64,000 nucleotides of DNA, taken from NCBI GenBank assembly GCA_951812925.1, contig OX638372.1, forward strand, positions 64,559,407 through 64,623,406, written 5' to 3'. Of the stretch, positions 33,825 through 44,867 are shown piece by piece. Source of the DNA: Calliopum simillimum. Taxonomy: Eukaryota; Arthropoda; Insecta; Diptera; Lauxaniidae. Under the pieces are notes generated by a model. That model searched no databases and had not been told where the DNA came from. It saw only the letters and a program-made list of their open reading frames with translations. The first letter of the stretch is position 1. Each line of letters opens with the position of its first letter. The translations under genes and the position numbers were made by a program.

Positions 33825-35318
33825 GGGTAAGCTGGGGTACATTTGACACCGGGGCACATTTGACTTTGCCATTTTCGGTGTGAACACGCCTATCGAACCA
33901 AAAACCTGAAATGCAGAAACATAACTAATTAGAGTGGAAGCAACGTAATGAACTTTGGCAGTTCTCTTGCGACTCCTCCCGCGCCAATACGCTTTTTTTA
34001 CTTTTTGTGTATTTTTTTGTAATTTTCGGCATCTTGTTCGTAAGGGTTTTGCAAATAAATTTGTATTGTTTTTTGAAAGTAAGTATGACAATTTGGCAGC
34101 ACTAACCTTCGTAATTAATAGAATAAAAGTGTTTTTTGTCAAGGTCAAATAGTTTAAATTATAAAATATTTTTAATTCTTAAAGAGATTTTGGGGCACAT
34201 TTGACTTTTGCCGAAGGGGCACATTTGACGTTCGTGTTTGTGTATTTTAAAAGATTTTCTAGTTTTATCTTTTAAATATATGGTATGTCACTATAAAACG
34301 AAAACGAACATACACGATGGTGATGAAAAAAGTTAAATACGCTATTTCTAATATCGGAAACCAAAGAGAAACCCCGACTTCCGAACAGTATCTATTTCAT
34401 TTGACTTAATATAATTTGTTACCTTTGTTTTATCTACAACACAAGATTTTTGAATAGATGCTTTCCAGGACCTCTACCACTTATTTTAATTTGAAAATCT
34501 GGATGGATGAATTCCCGAAGTAAACATATTGACATCAAAGTTCATCATGTATGCGAAGTTTTTAAAATAATCAAATTGATTTGAAATACGCCCCATCATG
34601 TGAAAGCGCTGCAGATATCTTGACGATGGTGTTACCCAAAATCCAGACCAAAGAAATTTCCACCAAACTGGGTCTTATCATACATTTTATGTTGATGTTT
34701 TCATTAAGGATATTGTTGGAAATTGTACTTTAAGCTAATATATTGTCCTTGGGAAATTTGGCGAAAAATCCATGTGCGAGAAATTGTAGAAGTAAGTACT
34801 TAATTGGCTATACCTCATACAAGATCAGTTATTTGAGAAGAGTTTCACCATTAAGTTGGGTTTTTATAAAACCGGAAGTGGAAGATTTTTGCCTGACTTT
34901 GAGGAGTGCAATTGAGTCTAAACTACCAACTCTAACAAATCCAGCCTCAACTTCACGTTCACGCACTAAATACGTATTTGACATCGACTTCTCACACTTA
35001 TATATAAAATAAGTCTCCGTTAATTTGTATTTATATGAAAAAAAATATGTGTATTAATGTTTCGTTTATTGTTTCTGTGTTATTTTCGTGAGTGTCAAAT
35101 GTGCCCCTTGCAGGTACGGGGCACATTTGACAAAATGACTTTTTTTGAAAAAATTTGAAAAAGTACTCTTAATGCAGTCTTTTTAAAAATTTTTTTTTCT
35201 TGGTTTTAATCTTAAATAATCAATGTTTCAGAAACAGTAAAGAGTATTAAGATCGTGCAATAATTTTCAAAGATACAGGCCTTTGAAAAGTTTGTGTCAA
35301 ATGTGCCCCAGTCTCCCC
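33825..35318. mobile_element. TA-flanked 1.49-kb element with GGGGCACATTTGAC repeats
   Basis: The terminal repeats TA|GGGTAAGCTGGGGTACATTT and, inverted, GGGGAGACTGGGGCACATTT, TA at both flanks. GGGGCACATTTGAC occurs about seven times in both orientations near the ends (around 33852, 34193, 34216, 35095, 35117, 35296). TA duplication and subterminal repeats fit a Tc1/mariner/pogo-type nonautonomous element. Confidence 0.8.
34743..35012 (+). pseudogene. Possible pogo/Tigger-like transposase C-terminus
   Basis: The frame YLRRVSPLSWVFIKPEVEDF..SKLPTLTNP resembles in layout the C-terminal tail of pogo/Tigger transposases, which ends in an acidic VEDI-like stretch followed by KLP. No DDE domain can be traced upstream, and the match is by eye only. 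If right, it names the element's parent family. If wrong, the frame is chance. Confidence 0.25.
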
Positions 35319-35649
35319 TACGCCAGAAAGGTGACTTAACTTTAGAAGTGTCAATTGTTCCTAAGAATTTCAAAATTTTTCCATGAGATTTTGAAAAATA
35401 TCTCCAGAGATTTTTATTTATTACACTGGAGATAATTAATAACACTAGTTTACAGCCAAAATTCCCATTGAATGCCATTATTGATTTTATATGTGTTTTT
35501 TTCTTGCGTGTCGTTTTTGAGATATCGGTCATTTTCGGTTTTTGGACCAAAAGAAAAAAGATAGTTCCACTTAAATACAAATATCTCAAGAACTGATATT
35601 GTATATCATATTAAAGGTAGTTAAATTACCTACAAATGATATTCACATC

Positions 35650-36560
35650 ACTTTTTGGTTGGTTTGTTAGTTTCGGCGAAATACATTGATTTCTAAAAAA
35701 ACAATTTTTTTTTTTTTCGAAAAAATTAAGAAAAAATCAAAATCAACTTCAAATTTGTACAAGAAAAAATAACTTTTTTATAATATTTTGTTTTTTTGTA
35801 TCATAGACTATGTATTTATACAGAAAATAATATATCACTTAAGAAAATCGATGGAAAATTGCAAAAGCGTTATACAATTCCATTGATAAGTTACTCAAAT
35901 GCTTTTTTCCCTATTTTTCCATTTTTTTTGTAATAAACTGTTCGACAATTTGAAACTTTTTCTCCAGCACGTCAGATTTTTTTTTAATCGATTTTTGAAG
36001 TTTTTTAATCCACTGTACATATAAAAACACACATGAACACATGATACACCCCAAATGTAAGGATCATATAGTTAGATTCATCGATTTAACACAAGAATGC
36101 GCTATTTATGTTTTTGTCATGCACAGTGGATTAAAAAACTTCAAAAATCGATTAAAAAAAAATCTGATGTGCTGGAGAAAAACGACGAGACACAGGTATT
36201 TTTTTTAACGCCTACTTTAAGAATTTGTTGGATTTTTTCATGTGTTCTACAAAAAGTTTCAAATTATCGAACAGTTTATTACAAAAAAAAACGAAAAAAA
36301 TGGGCAAAAACGCATTTTAGTAATTTATCAATAAATTGTATACAACTTTTACATTTTTTGATCGATTTTCGTAAATAGTATTTTATTTGCTTAACAAATA
36401 TATAGGCTATGATATAAAAAAACAAAATGATTTTTTAAATTTTTTATTCTTGTATAAATCTGCAGTTGATTTTGACTTTTTTTTAATTTTTTCGGAAAAA
36501 AATATTTTTTTTTTTTTCAGAAATCAATTTATTCCTCCGAAACTAACAAACCAGCCAAAA
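35650..36560. repeat. Foldback, 0.9 kb
   Basis: GGTTTGTTAGTTTCGG at 35661 pairs with CCGAAACTAACAAACC at 36537-36552. TTTTAATCGATTTTTGAAG and AATCCACTG at about 35983-36013 pair with the partner at about 36123-36157. The arms are about 360-430 bp and the centre is near 36090. Nothing is encoded. Confidence 0.85.
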
Positions 36561-36573
36561 AGCCTTGTTTGCA

Positions 36574-36755
36574 GAGGTAACATCTCCTAAATTTTAGTTA
36601 AAATTGTTGGAGTCGTTTTCGAGTAATATTGAATCAACAGTGGCACTTCTTCGATTTCGAGAAAAAATATTGGCACAGAAATAAGTACATACAAACAAAA
36701 AACCAAAAAAACAAACATACAATTTTAGCTCGTTTAAGAAGAGAAGATTAATTGT
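36574..36755. repeat. Copy of the GGGCGGTGCC-type repeat tail
   Basis: It matches 24090-24330 and then 25258-25318 (AGAGGTAACATCTCCTAAA, GAGTAATATTGAATCAA, AAGAAGAGAAGATTAA). This copy lacks the MITE found at 24346-25250, so it serves as an approximate empty site. Confidence 0.7.
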
Positions 36756-38039
36756 ACATCAACATTAGTTCCCATTAACTAAGTCTTTTTTTTTAAGGAA
36801 TGCAGTATATTTTATAATTTTCATGTGTGACCCTAATCGAAAAAAACAACTTCCTTAACATGAAAAAAATCTAATCTTTTGTTTTCCATACAACAGACGA
36901 CGACGCGTAAATTGAATGGTTCTGACATTGATTCAAAATGAAATGAAAAAATACATACAACAGAAATTTATGACCTTTGTAGATGGTGATGTGCTTGGAT
37001 TGTGCTCGTCCTTGAACTGAAGCTTTTGTATTGTTATTTATAGCGTATTGTTAGATATATTTAAACCCAACTTATGTGATATGTTGACTGAAAAAATTTG
37101 TAAAGAATCATGTTTGTATATTATAAATGAAGAAAGTGTATGATGTTTTAGTCGACGAATGTTTTGTAATTTTTCCTTATTATAGGTATATCCGCATAAG
37201 CAGGAAATAAGATACAGTTTGATAACTAAATAGTAACAAGTGCTAACAAAAGTGAATTTTCATTTGGGTCGAATTGGATTTAAGCATTTTTAAGATTTAT
37301 TATATAACGTTAACTTCATTCACATGCAATATTTTTGATAGATACGTTGCCTTTTTCCACTTTTTGATTCTTGAACCCAAATTTTTTGAAGGTTAAAATA
37401 AGAAATTTTTAATATTAGAGGAATTTTTCCTATAAGCTTTATTTTCTATGAAGCTTTTAAAAAAGCTAATTAAAGTTAAATTCTCATTAAAATCTCACAG
37501 AATAAAAACTAATAAAAAATAGAGGAATGGTAATTTCAACGTATTTTGCGACGTCTAATATTAATCAAGCCACGGAATTTTACCACTATAAATATTTGAG
37601 ATATTATAATATAAGCGTTTAAGTTTTCATCATGGGTTCATAGAGTTCGCCTTGCGGCCGAAATTCGACCACTTCAATTTGACTTTAAAGCGACTATGGA
37701 ACTATAATTACTAACGAGAACTGCATATTATCTTTTTAGAAGCTTGGAATTGCTAACTATGAAACAAATACTTTTGATTTCCGATTTCCTTTCCTTTTTT
37801 ATTTCTAACCTTACTGTTAAGATTACTATTATAAACAGGCGTGGCAACCTCCTCTAAAAATTACCAACTTTTAATAAGCCTTCCGTAGTGTTAAACCTAT
37901 CTCAGTATCGAATTCCATAAAAAACGGTGCAGCAGATAAGCACTGAGAGCATATTACACCGGTTAAGGGCGTGACAAATGGAGAGATTTCATATTGGCCC
38001 TATGCTCCTCCTAGGAGTTAAAGGAGAATACATACATAC
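36756..38039. other. Unassigned spacer with a short CATA microsatellite
   Basis: No gene recognised. CATACATACATACATACA sits at about 38031-38047. Confidence 0.4.
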
Positions 38040-38400
38040 ATACATACAAGGGCGTGGCACTGCCTACTAAAAACATAATTGTCATGTTATCGTCCCTTAG
38101 TGCTAACCATACCTCGATGCAGTGGTTTAGCCGTGAGATTGTTTTTTTCATTTAGGGGCGTGGCACCGCCCACTTAAAAACATAATGGTCATAATATCGT
38201 TTCTTAGTGCTTGCCCTATCTTCAAATCAAATTTCGTAAAAATGGATGGAGTGGTTTGGCCGTGAGAGGGTTTTTTTCATTTAGGGGCGCGGCACCGCTC
38301 ACTGAAAAACATAATGGTCATGTTATCGTTCTTCAGTGCTGATCCTATCTCCGTAACAAAATTTCGTTAAAATTGATGGTTTAACCGTGAGAGCTCCATT
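38040..38400. repeat. Three tandem units of the GGGGCGTGGCACCGCC repeat (~115 bp)
   Basis: Units start at about 38049, 38157 and 38284, each with GGGCGTGGCAC, AAAAACATAATGGTCAT, TTATCGT.CTTAGTGCT and GGTTTAGCCGTGAGA. Drift is moderate. The motif is shared with 23.7-24.2 kb and with the arms of the element at 59.2 kb. Confidence 0.8.
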
Positions 38401-38696
38401 TAGACACGTGCACGTGAAACAGGTACTGAAACGATTTTGTTTGCCTATTTACTAGAGCTGTCGGATTCATCCCGTGTACCCGTTTTCCTCGTACCCGTCA
38501 GATACTAGTATATATATATCGTCGGGTTAAAACTACAACTAGACATCTATATTTTTTGTGTTTTGAGAAAAAAGCGTTTTAAGTTTTTTGAAATTAGTTT
38601 TTTGGATTTGATTTTGCAGTTTTTTGCTTCTAACTTAAATAAAATATTGAGATAGCTTTGTTTAAAAAATTTACTTTATTTTAAAGATTTTATCCA
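38401..38696. other. Unassigned spacer
   Basis: Only a short AT repeat at 38511-38519. Confidence 0.4.
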
Positions 38697-39170
38697 TTAT
38701 TGTTTAAATATGATTTTGGCCATTTGCCCGCCGCTACTGGTTTGAATGTGTCGCATTCTTGTAGTCGAACTTTTGATCACTTTTTCAAACATTTGCCACC
38801 GTACCTCGGTAATGGTTCGCACAATGTTCTCTTCCAATTCATCCGCAGTCTCTAGTTTGTTCGCATAAGCCAATGATTTTACATAATTCCAGAGAAAAAA
38901 CCAAAAGACATGATCTTGGTATTCAATTGACTGGTCCATACTAAGATATAACGCGTTCCCTAAATGTTTTTTTTCAATAAGTTGATTGTTTGGTGTACTA
39001 GTACAGTATACTGTTTGCCATGCCATGCTGTCCTGTGGGAAAAACATGTCAATCAATTGGCGCACCAAATAATCGGTAGTCCTGGCTCTATAACATTCGC
39101 CCGTCTCATTTTTAAAGAAGTAAGAACCAATGATTCCACTGGAACATAAAGCGCATTTAGATGTAACGGT
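38697..39170 (-). pseudogene. Relic transposase, IS630-Tc1-mariner relative (C-terminal part)
   Basis: On the minus strand the frame reads CALCSSGIIGSYFFKNETGE, YRARTTDYLVRQLIDMFFPQ, a decayed centre, FWFFLWNYVKSLAYANKLET, DELEENIVRTITEVRWQMFE and ends SSGGQMAKIIFKQ. This is the layout of insect Tc1/mariner-related transposases that end in a GGHMPEIIFK-like tail. The block that should carry the third catalytic residue (SPDLTPLDFFLW-like) reads SIEYQDHVFWFFLW, so the site is lost. The frame stays open, but the N-terminal half is gone. Confidence 0.7.
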
Positions 39171-39288
39171 ATCTCAAGAACTCCTTAGGGATTTTCTTCA
39201 CTTCAAATGCAGCATTGAGTGAAAAATTAGCCTCCTCCCTGAACGGAATTGCGTTTATAGCTTTATGATGAAATGCCAATCCAAACAG

Positions 39289-39398
39289 CCCAGTGTGCCA
39301 GACGGTTCACATCTCCGCTTTTTTATACTTAACTGATCCGTTTACGGGAGAAATTCCCAAAAAAAAATCCGTAACGGATAAAAATGCGGCACACTGGG
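39289..39398. mobile_element. 110-bp inverted-repeat MITE
   Basis: The ends are CCCAGTGTGCC and GGCACACTGGG, with a further inverted pair inside (CTTAACTGATCCGTTTACGG against CCGTAACGGATAAAAA). No target duplication is evident. Confidence 0.65.
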
Positions 39399-40479
39399 TG
39401 AGCACAAATGATCGTATTGTTGTCAGTATGACAGTTTGATCTATATCGGAGAGTCAAACCTCTAAAAAAAAAGCACCCTGTACCTACATTTTGCTAATTC
39501 AGCAGAGAATATAAAAATCAAATGACATATTCTACAAACTTTGTGTCAAAAATTTTTCAAAGTTCTTAGTTAAATTTTAAATGTGGATCCATGGGTACTT
39601 GTTGGACTTGCCTTTATTTAAGGAAGGTACGTATGTGGTCGTTTATAACTAAATTTATAAATTTATATTTGTTTTTGTCTATTAAATATGTTGCAACATA
39701 TGTTACAACATTGCCACACTTTTCTCTCCACGCATTAATTTCAAATGACACATTTTTATGAGACATAAAAAATTATCATATATGCAAGCGCTTTCGTGAT
39801 AAAATTAACATTTTACAATGAAATAAAATGTTAAAAACAATAGGCGCACATATGGTATGAATATGAAAAGGGAAGAGTGTGGAAAAGGATATAATTTACA
39901 CAAAATCTTGTGAAAATTGTAAAATTTAAATAAAACCTACTGTACACAAAAAATTCATCTCTGCTGTGATACTAATATAGCTTATAATCAGAAAAGATAA
40001 TCATGTGAAAAATTTTATTATGAAAAATTTTACTTTTTATCAATTTAAAAAAATTTTTTTTTTCAGTTTATAATAACATTTATTATGATTTAAAAGCAGT
40101 TATTCTTATCATATAAATATTTGAGTGCCCTCATGATCAAAAGGAATTTCCCAACAAAAGAAAATCACAAGCTCCAGAGAAATTTAGATGATTTATAGTG
40201 GGCAATTGAGTGCATCATTGTTTTTTTGCAGGAATATAATATTTATGTATGTGGTACTTTAAAGCGTTTCATTATGTAATTTTATGAAATTATTCTGTGC
40301 ATAATTTGTATAGGATTTAGAATATGTATTTTTATGTAATTTTATATCATAAAATCTTCATATGATATTTTTATCCATGAGTAAATTATAATAATGTAAA
40401 ATATATAAAATAGCAGAAAATGTACTCCTTCACCTTCTTTGTTTTCAAGCGCATTTATAAGTTAATAAGACACATTTGT
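39399..40479. other. Unassigned AT-rich spacer
   Basis: No gene or repeat recognised. Confidence 0.4.
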
Positions 40480-40760
40480 TATACCCTACACCCAGGATAT
40501 ATTCACTTTGCCCTTCCGTTTACAACGCAGGGAAGGAGGCGTGATTGATATAGAAAAGTATAAACATTCTTGATCAGCGTCATTTCCTGAATCGAAATAG
40601 TAATTTTCGTCTTTCTATTTGTCCATCAGTTGAAATATTTACTACAGGAAAGCAAAACAATATATTTCGTTGTCCTCGCCGCAAAAGCTTGGAATAGTTA
40701 GCTTAAGCTCTGAGCTAAAACTTAGTGAATGCGAAAAACGTTGCATCTCCCATAGAAATG
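40480..40760 (+). mobile_element. Helitron-like 5'-end fragment, opposite orientation to the others
   Basis: It begins TATACCCTACACCCAGGATA and continues with the AGAAAAGTATAAACATTCTTGATCAG-like block, AGCTCTGAGCTAAAA and the CATCTCCCATA block. It is the only copy here that reads on the plus strand. The middle is deleted and the 3' end is missing. Confidence 0.75.
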
Positions 40761-41864
40761 AATAAAATCGAAACCTTTTTTTACGAAGTGTTAAATAATT
40801 TTGAACACAATGCAACTGAATTCAAATATACGTAGGGCCTAACAAAAGTTCGCTTAGTAGATGTCATGTTATAAATTTTTGTAAACCAAAAAATTGCGTA
40901 TTATTTGTTATAGTCTTACGACATATCATTTCAATTTTCAGAAAGATCGGTCAAAATGGAGAGAAGAAAACGTAAAATTCGTGAAACAATGTCAGCAGAT
41001 ATTTCAGTGCCAACGCAACAAGAGATTCAGTTTGCTTTTCTTTTTGGAATTCGACGTAAGGTCAAGCCTGTGGAAACATTAAGTGAATGCCAAATAGCAT
41101 TTGAAGTTAATGCGCCATCTCTTGTGACTACTTCAAAGTGGTTCCGAAGATTCCAGACAGGTAATTTTTCTATGGAGGACGAACCTCGAGAAGGCCGCCC
41201 AAAATCTTCGACTAATTATGCAAGTGTAGCGCTGATGAAGTCTAAAATTGACGAAGATCCAAGATTTACCCAGGAAATCATTGCTGACGAACTGTGCTTA
41301 AATGCCATGGCTGTATCGCGAAAATTAAAAAATGTTCTTGGATACACGAAGAAATCTGCACGATGGTTTCTTAGAATTTTAAATGATGCTCAAAAAGCGG
41401 CACGTGTGTGTTTTGATAAGTATTTTCTTTAAAAATACAAAAATGGAGAGTCTAAAACTTTCAAGAAAATAGTAACAAATGATAAAGCATGGTTTTAGAA
41501 GTACGACACTGAAACCAAACAACAATCCATGGAGCCCAGAAAGTACAAGTCCACCTGTTAAAGTAAAGCAAAAAAAAGTCAGCAACAAAAGTAATGATGT
41601 CAGTTTACTTCACCAGAGAGAAAGTTTTAGGGCCAGTTTTTCATTTAACTCATTCAATATTTAAATATTGTTTAAATAGCCTTTTGAGTTTTTCAGTGGC
41701 TATTTAAGTCACATTTAAATACTATTTAAAGTACTTAAGAAGCTACTTTAAATGTTCATTAAGTTGTCAGCTCATTTTGACAGTTGTGTTAAAAACAAGT
41801 TTGTTTTATATTTTTGCAAATTTATTGGTTATTTTTTTGGGTTTTAAGTAACATTGTTTTGAAA

Positions 41865-42955
41865 ATGCGTTCTTCGGATGAGGACAGTGACTTCAGTGAC
41901 TATGAGTCGTATACATTGATGACTATTACCATTTTGCGAAGGAAAAAAATCATAAGAGCGCGTCCCAACCACTTCGAGGTTTATGATGCACCGATTTTTA
42001 CCACCGCTTTCGTATGAGCAAAGCTTCGGTGTATACCATCCTGCAACTCATTGGTCCACACATAAAGCATCCTACTAATTGGAACAATGCTGTATCAGAG
42101 GAAAACATGCTTTTGATGACTTTGCGCCTATACGCAACAGGTGGTATGTTGCGTACAATTGGTGACTTGTATGGAGTGTCAGTTTCGACTGTTCCAAAGG
42201 TCATAGCGATCGTTTCACATCACATAGCATTGCTGAAGCCAAAATTTATAACGTTTCCAAGTACTGATGCTGAACTGAGCAAGGCGACAATGGAATTTTA
42301 TAATATAGCAAAGTTCCCAAATACGATTGCAGCACTTGACTGCACCCACGTTCGCATTATTTCACCAGGAGGAGATGATGCGGAACTTTACCGAAATAGG
42401 AAAGGTTTTTTTTCAATAAATGTGCAAACCACATGTGATGCAAATTTAAAAATCACAAACATTGTGGCACGTTGGCACGGCGCTGCACACGACTCCAATA
42501 TATTTAAAAATTCAAAAATTGCTGCGTTATTGGAAAGTGGCAAGTTTGGTCGCAGTATTATTGTTGCTGATGGTGGATATACGAACACAAGATATGTCGT
42601 GACACCTGTATTGAATCCAAAAACACCAGCAGAAAAGCTGTATAATGAGTCTCACATAAAGACTCGAAGCACTGTTGAACGAAGCTACGGTGTTTGGAAA
42701 CGTCGTTTTCCAATTTTGTCATTAGGAATGCGATTGAAGTTCAAAAAGTGTCAAAGCATCATAGTGGCCACAGTGGTTTTACACAATATATGTTGCATGA
42801 ACAACGAGTACGAATTACCAGATTTGCCAGATCATATAGCTGAAGCAGTAGAACTTACAATGTCAGTGTCAGACAATACAAGAACTGGAACAACCGATGC
42901 CAACAACAGTATAAGAAATCATTTAATTAATCAGTATTTCAAGAATTTATTATAA
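41865..42955 (+). pseudogene. Harbinger DDE transposase (HARBI1-like), one frameshift
   Basis: The start is MRSSDEDSDFSDYES at 41865. The N-terminal frame ends in RARPNHFEVYD, and the homologous continuation FYHRFRMSKASVY is in another frame, so a single small indel lies at about 41975-41998. From 42014 the remaining 313 codons are open. Catalytic residues counted from the Met at 42014 are D109 (ALDCTH), D186 (VADGGY) and E222 (VERSYGVWK), with 35 residues between the last two; the GAAHDSNIF block is also present. This is the DDE_Tnp_4 (PIF/Harbinger) arrangement. Apart from the frameshift the gene looks complete, so it was probably active recently. Confidence 0.95.
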
Positions 42956-43010
42956 AAACAACAACAATAAACAACAAAAATAAATAAAAAAAAAACAAGA
43001 TTTTCTTATA

Positions 43011-43797
43011 CTACAGCTGTAACTCGCGTTTTAGCTTTATTATTTTCAACTCCTGCTCCTCTATTTCGAGGTTTAACATTTTTTGTTTTAAATCATGTGA
43101 TTCTTGTACACATTTCATTTCTAATTTAAGTTTTTCTAGTTCTAATTCAGTTTTTTTGATCTTCTTTTTCGCAACCTCATCTCATGCATCCTTCGTATGC
43201 AATCTTTTACCACGCAACATTTTGGAAGGCATTTTTGTTGGTTGCAAGACTTTTGAAGGGATTTTAATTGTCTGTGCCCAGGGAGTTACATTTTCTAATT
43301 CAACTTCTATTTCCTTGACTTCAGCATTATTTGTTAACGGAACATATTCGATACCTTAAATAAATTATAATTTTAAAGTATTATAACATAGTTTAACAAG
43401 GTAACTTACAATCAATAGCGTCATCATCATATATTGCTTCGCCTCCTTGCATTTGTTGCTCATCGCAAATTTCCATTATTTTTAAATCCACCTCCGTTAT
43501 TGCTGTGGCTGGTTTTGGCCCACCTCCTGTCTTATAACACTCCCTTCTGTCGGTGGCAAAATTCTTTTTCGTGCTGCTTTTGATGTTCATATATTTTGTG
43601 CGCAAGGTTTTTTCATCGCGAACATTATCCACGAAGGCGCCATTAAATTCCTCCGCTATTTTTCTCCACGTCCTGGCTTTCTCCTCAACACATACCCGGT
43701 CTGTTTTTTTATTTTCCAAAATTGCCTTGTTTCTCTCAACTAAATCTAATAATAGTTCCACTTCAAGGGATGAAAAATTGTTTGTTCGCTTAGCCAT
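43011..43797 (-). pseudogene. Harbinger Myb/SANT-like accessory protein, two exons, one stop
   Basis: Exon 1 (43797 down to 43410) starts MAKRTNNFSSLEVELLLDLV and holds a Myb/SANT-like trihelix region with the tryptophan in KARTWRKIAEEFNGAF. An intron of 55 bp (43409-43355) has a GTAAGT donor and a TTTAAG acceptor; joining gives AIDCIEYVPL in frame. Exon 2 (43354 to 43011) ends in a charged coiled coil (KKTELELEKLKLEMK, LKQKMLNLEIEEQELK). One TGA at 43182-43184 interrupts it. In known Harbinger systems this protein binds the transposase and the subterminal DNA and brings the transposase into the nucleus. Confidence 0.88.
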
Positions 43798-44867
43798 TGT
43801 TTTGTTTTTATTTGTTTGTTAAAAACCAGTCTTATTAAGAACAGCTGTTTGATTTTTGACAGAAATCAAGGGTGTTGCCATACGCAAACGTGAAAATTAA
43901 TTAAAAGATAATTACGCACTGAAAAACTCAACTGAATTTAAACTCTATTTAAAGTTAATGACTATTTAACTAAATAGACTTTAAATATTACTTAAATTGC
44001 CACTGAAAAACTGGGCCTTAGTTTCTATTCCTTTGGAAAAAGGTCAGACGGTAACTGCTAAATGGTATAATGAAACCTGTTTACTAGAAGTTTTCCAAAA
44101 TTTATTGGGAAAACGACAAAAAAGGAGCTACGCCGCTACTTTCTACATCACGATAATGCGCCAGCGCACACTGCTGAAAAAACGACCGATTTTATTGCGC
44201 TTTCAGGCATCGAAGAAATTCGTAGTACATTATTCCCCAGGTCTAGCGCCTTGTGACTTCTGGTTGTTTCCATAAATAAGAAAAAATTTGAGGGGGATGA
44301 TGAAATTGTAAAACTGCAAAAAGCCGATTTTTCAAGATAGATTTATCGACTTCAAAAATGTATCAAAATAAATGGTGATTACTTTGAAAATATGCAAATA
44401 GATGAAGAATAAAGCTATAAATTTAAAAAATCTTTAATCCAGTTTTTTCAATTCTACTAAGCGAACTTTTGTTAGGCCCCTCGTATGTAGATGTATTTGT
44501 CGAGGAGTCCTATAGTGGCACAACGAATAAAGTTTCGTATAGTACGTAATATAGCGCAATATATAAATTTTGCCTGAATAAATAATTTATGTTTGCAATG
44601 GCAACGCATAATATCAAATTATACTAACCATTTCGTTCCGTTTGAGTTTTGTAACGAGACGAGAGTTTGAAACTGTTTCCGAGTCTATCCCAGCGCGATA
44701 CCTAGGTATGTTTCGTTATGCGAAAGATAGAAGTACCTACATATGTAAAGCTATTTGAAATTAAAAAATCTTGTGAGCGAAATAATATAAGGGTAAATGA
44801 AATGCCCAAATAAAGAACTATTTGAGAAGCGACATCATTATTCCGACATATTTTTAAGATTTTTATA

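Larger units (their letters stand above)
41630..44017. mobile_element. PIF/Harbinger element, 2388 bp, complete two-gene structure
   Basis: The terminal repeats GGGCCAGTTTTTCA and TGAAAAACTGGGCC (one mismatch) continue with CAGTGGC-type subterminal matches and TTTAAAT-rich blocks. The 3-bp duplication TTA (41627-41629 and 44018-44020) is the family's standard. It carries divergent-ended genes: the transposase on the plus strand and the Myb/SANT-like accessory protein on the minus strand, tail to tail, both required for Harbinger mobility in known systems. Confidence 0.96.
40956..44412 (+). pseudogene. Mariner transposase, interrupted and decayed
   Basis: The first 159 codons (40956-41432) are open and carry the mariner helix-turn-helix region (TTSKWFRRFQTGNFSMEDEP, EGRP linker, FTQEIIADELCLNAMAVSRKL). 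Stops then appear; IVTNDKAWF with the first Asp is near 41468-41496 and ETKQQSMEP follows. After the Harbinger insertion the protein resumes with PLEKGQTVTAKWYNETCLLE, LHHDNAPAHTAEKTTDFIAL (second Asp), a frameshift, HYSPGLAPCDFWLFP (third Asp) and the end INGDYFENMQIDEE (stop 44410-44412). All three Asp positions of DD34D are still readable in pieces. Confidence 0.9.
40831..44483 (+). mobile_element. Mariner element split by a PIF/Harbinger insertion
   Basis: The 31-bp terminal repeats, GGGCCTAACAAAAGTTCGCT at 40835 and its inverted partner at the right, differ at two positions and are flanked by TA (40829-40830, 44484-44485). Removing the Harbinger element and one TTA leaves about 1.26 kb, the normal mariner length. 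Confidence 0.95.

Noticed and set aside
33789..34148. A 119-codon minus-strand gene at 33.8-34.1 kb
   Set aside because: It starts outside and runs through the left end of the TA-flanked element, has low complexity at its end, and matches nothing I know.
43553..43822. An 89-codon plus-strand gene at 43.6-43.8 kb
   Set aside because: It is antisense to exon 1 of the Harbinger Myb/SANT-like gene, which has a matching splice site and family context.
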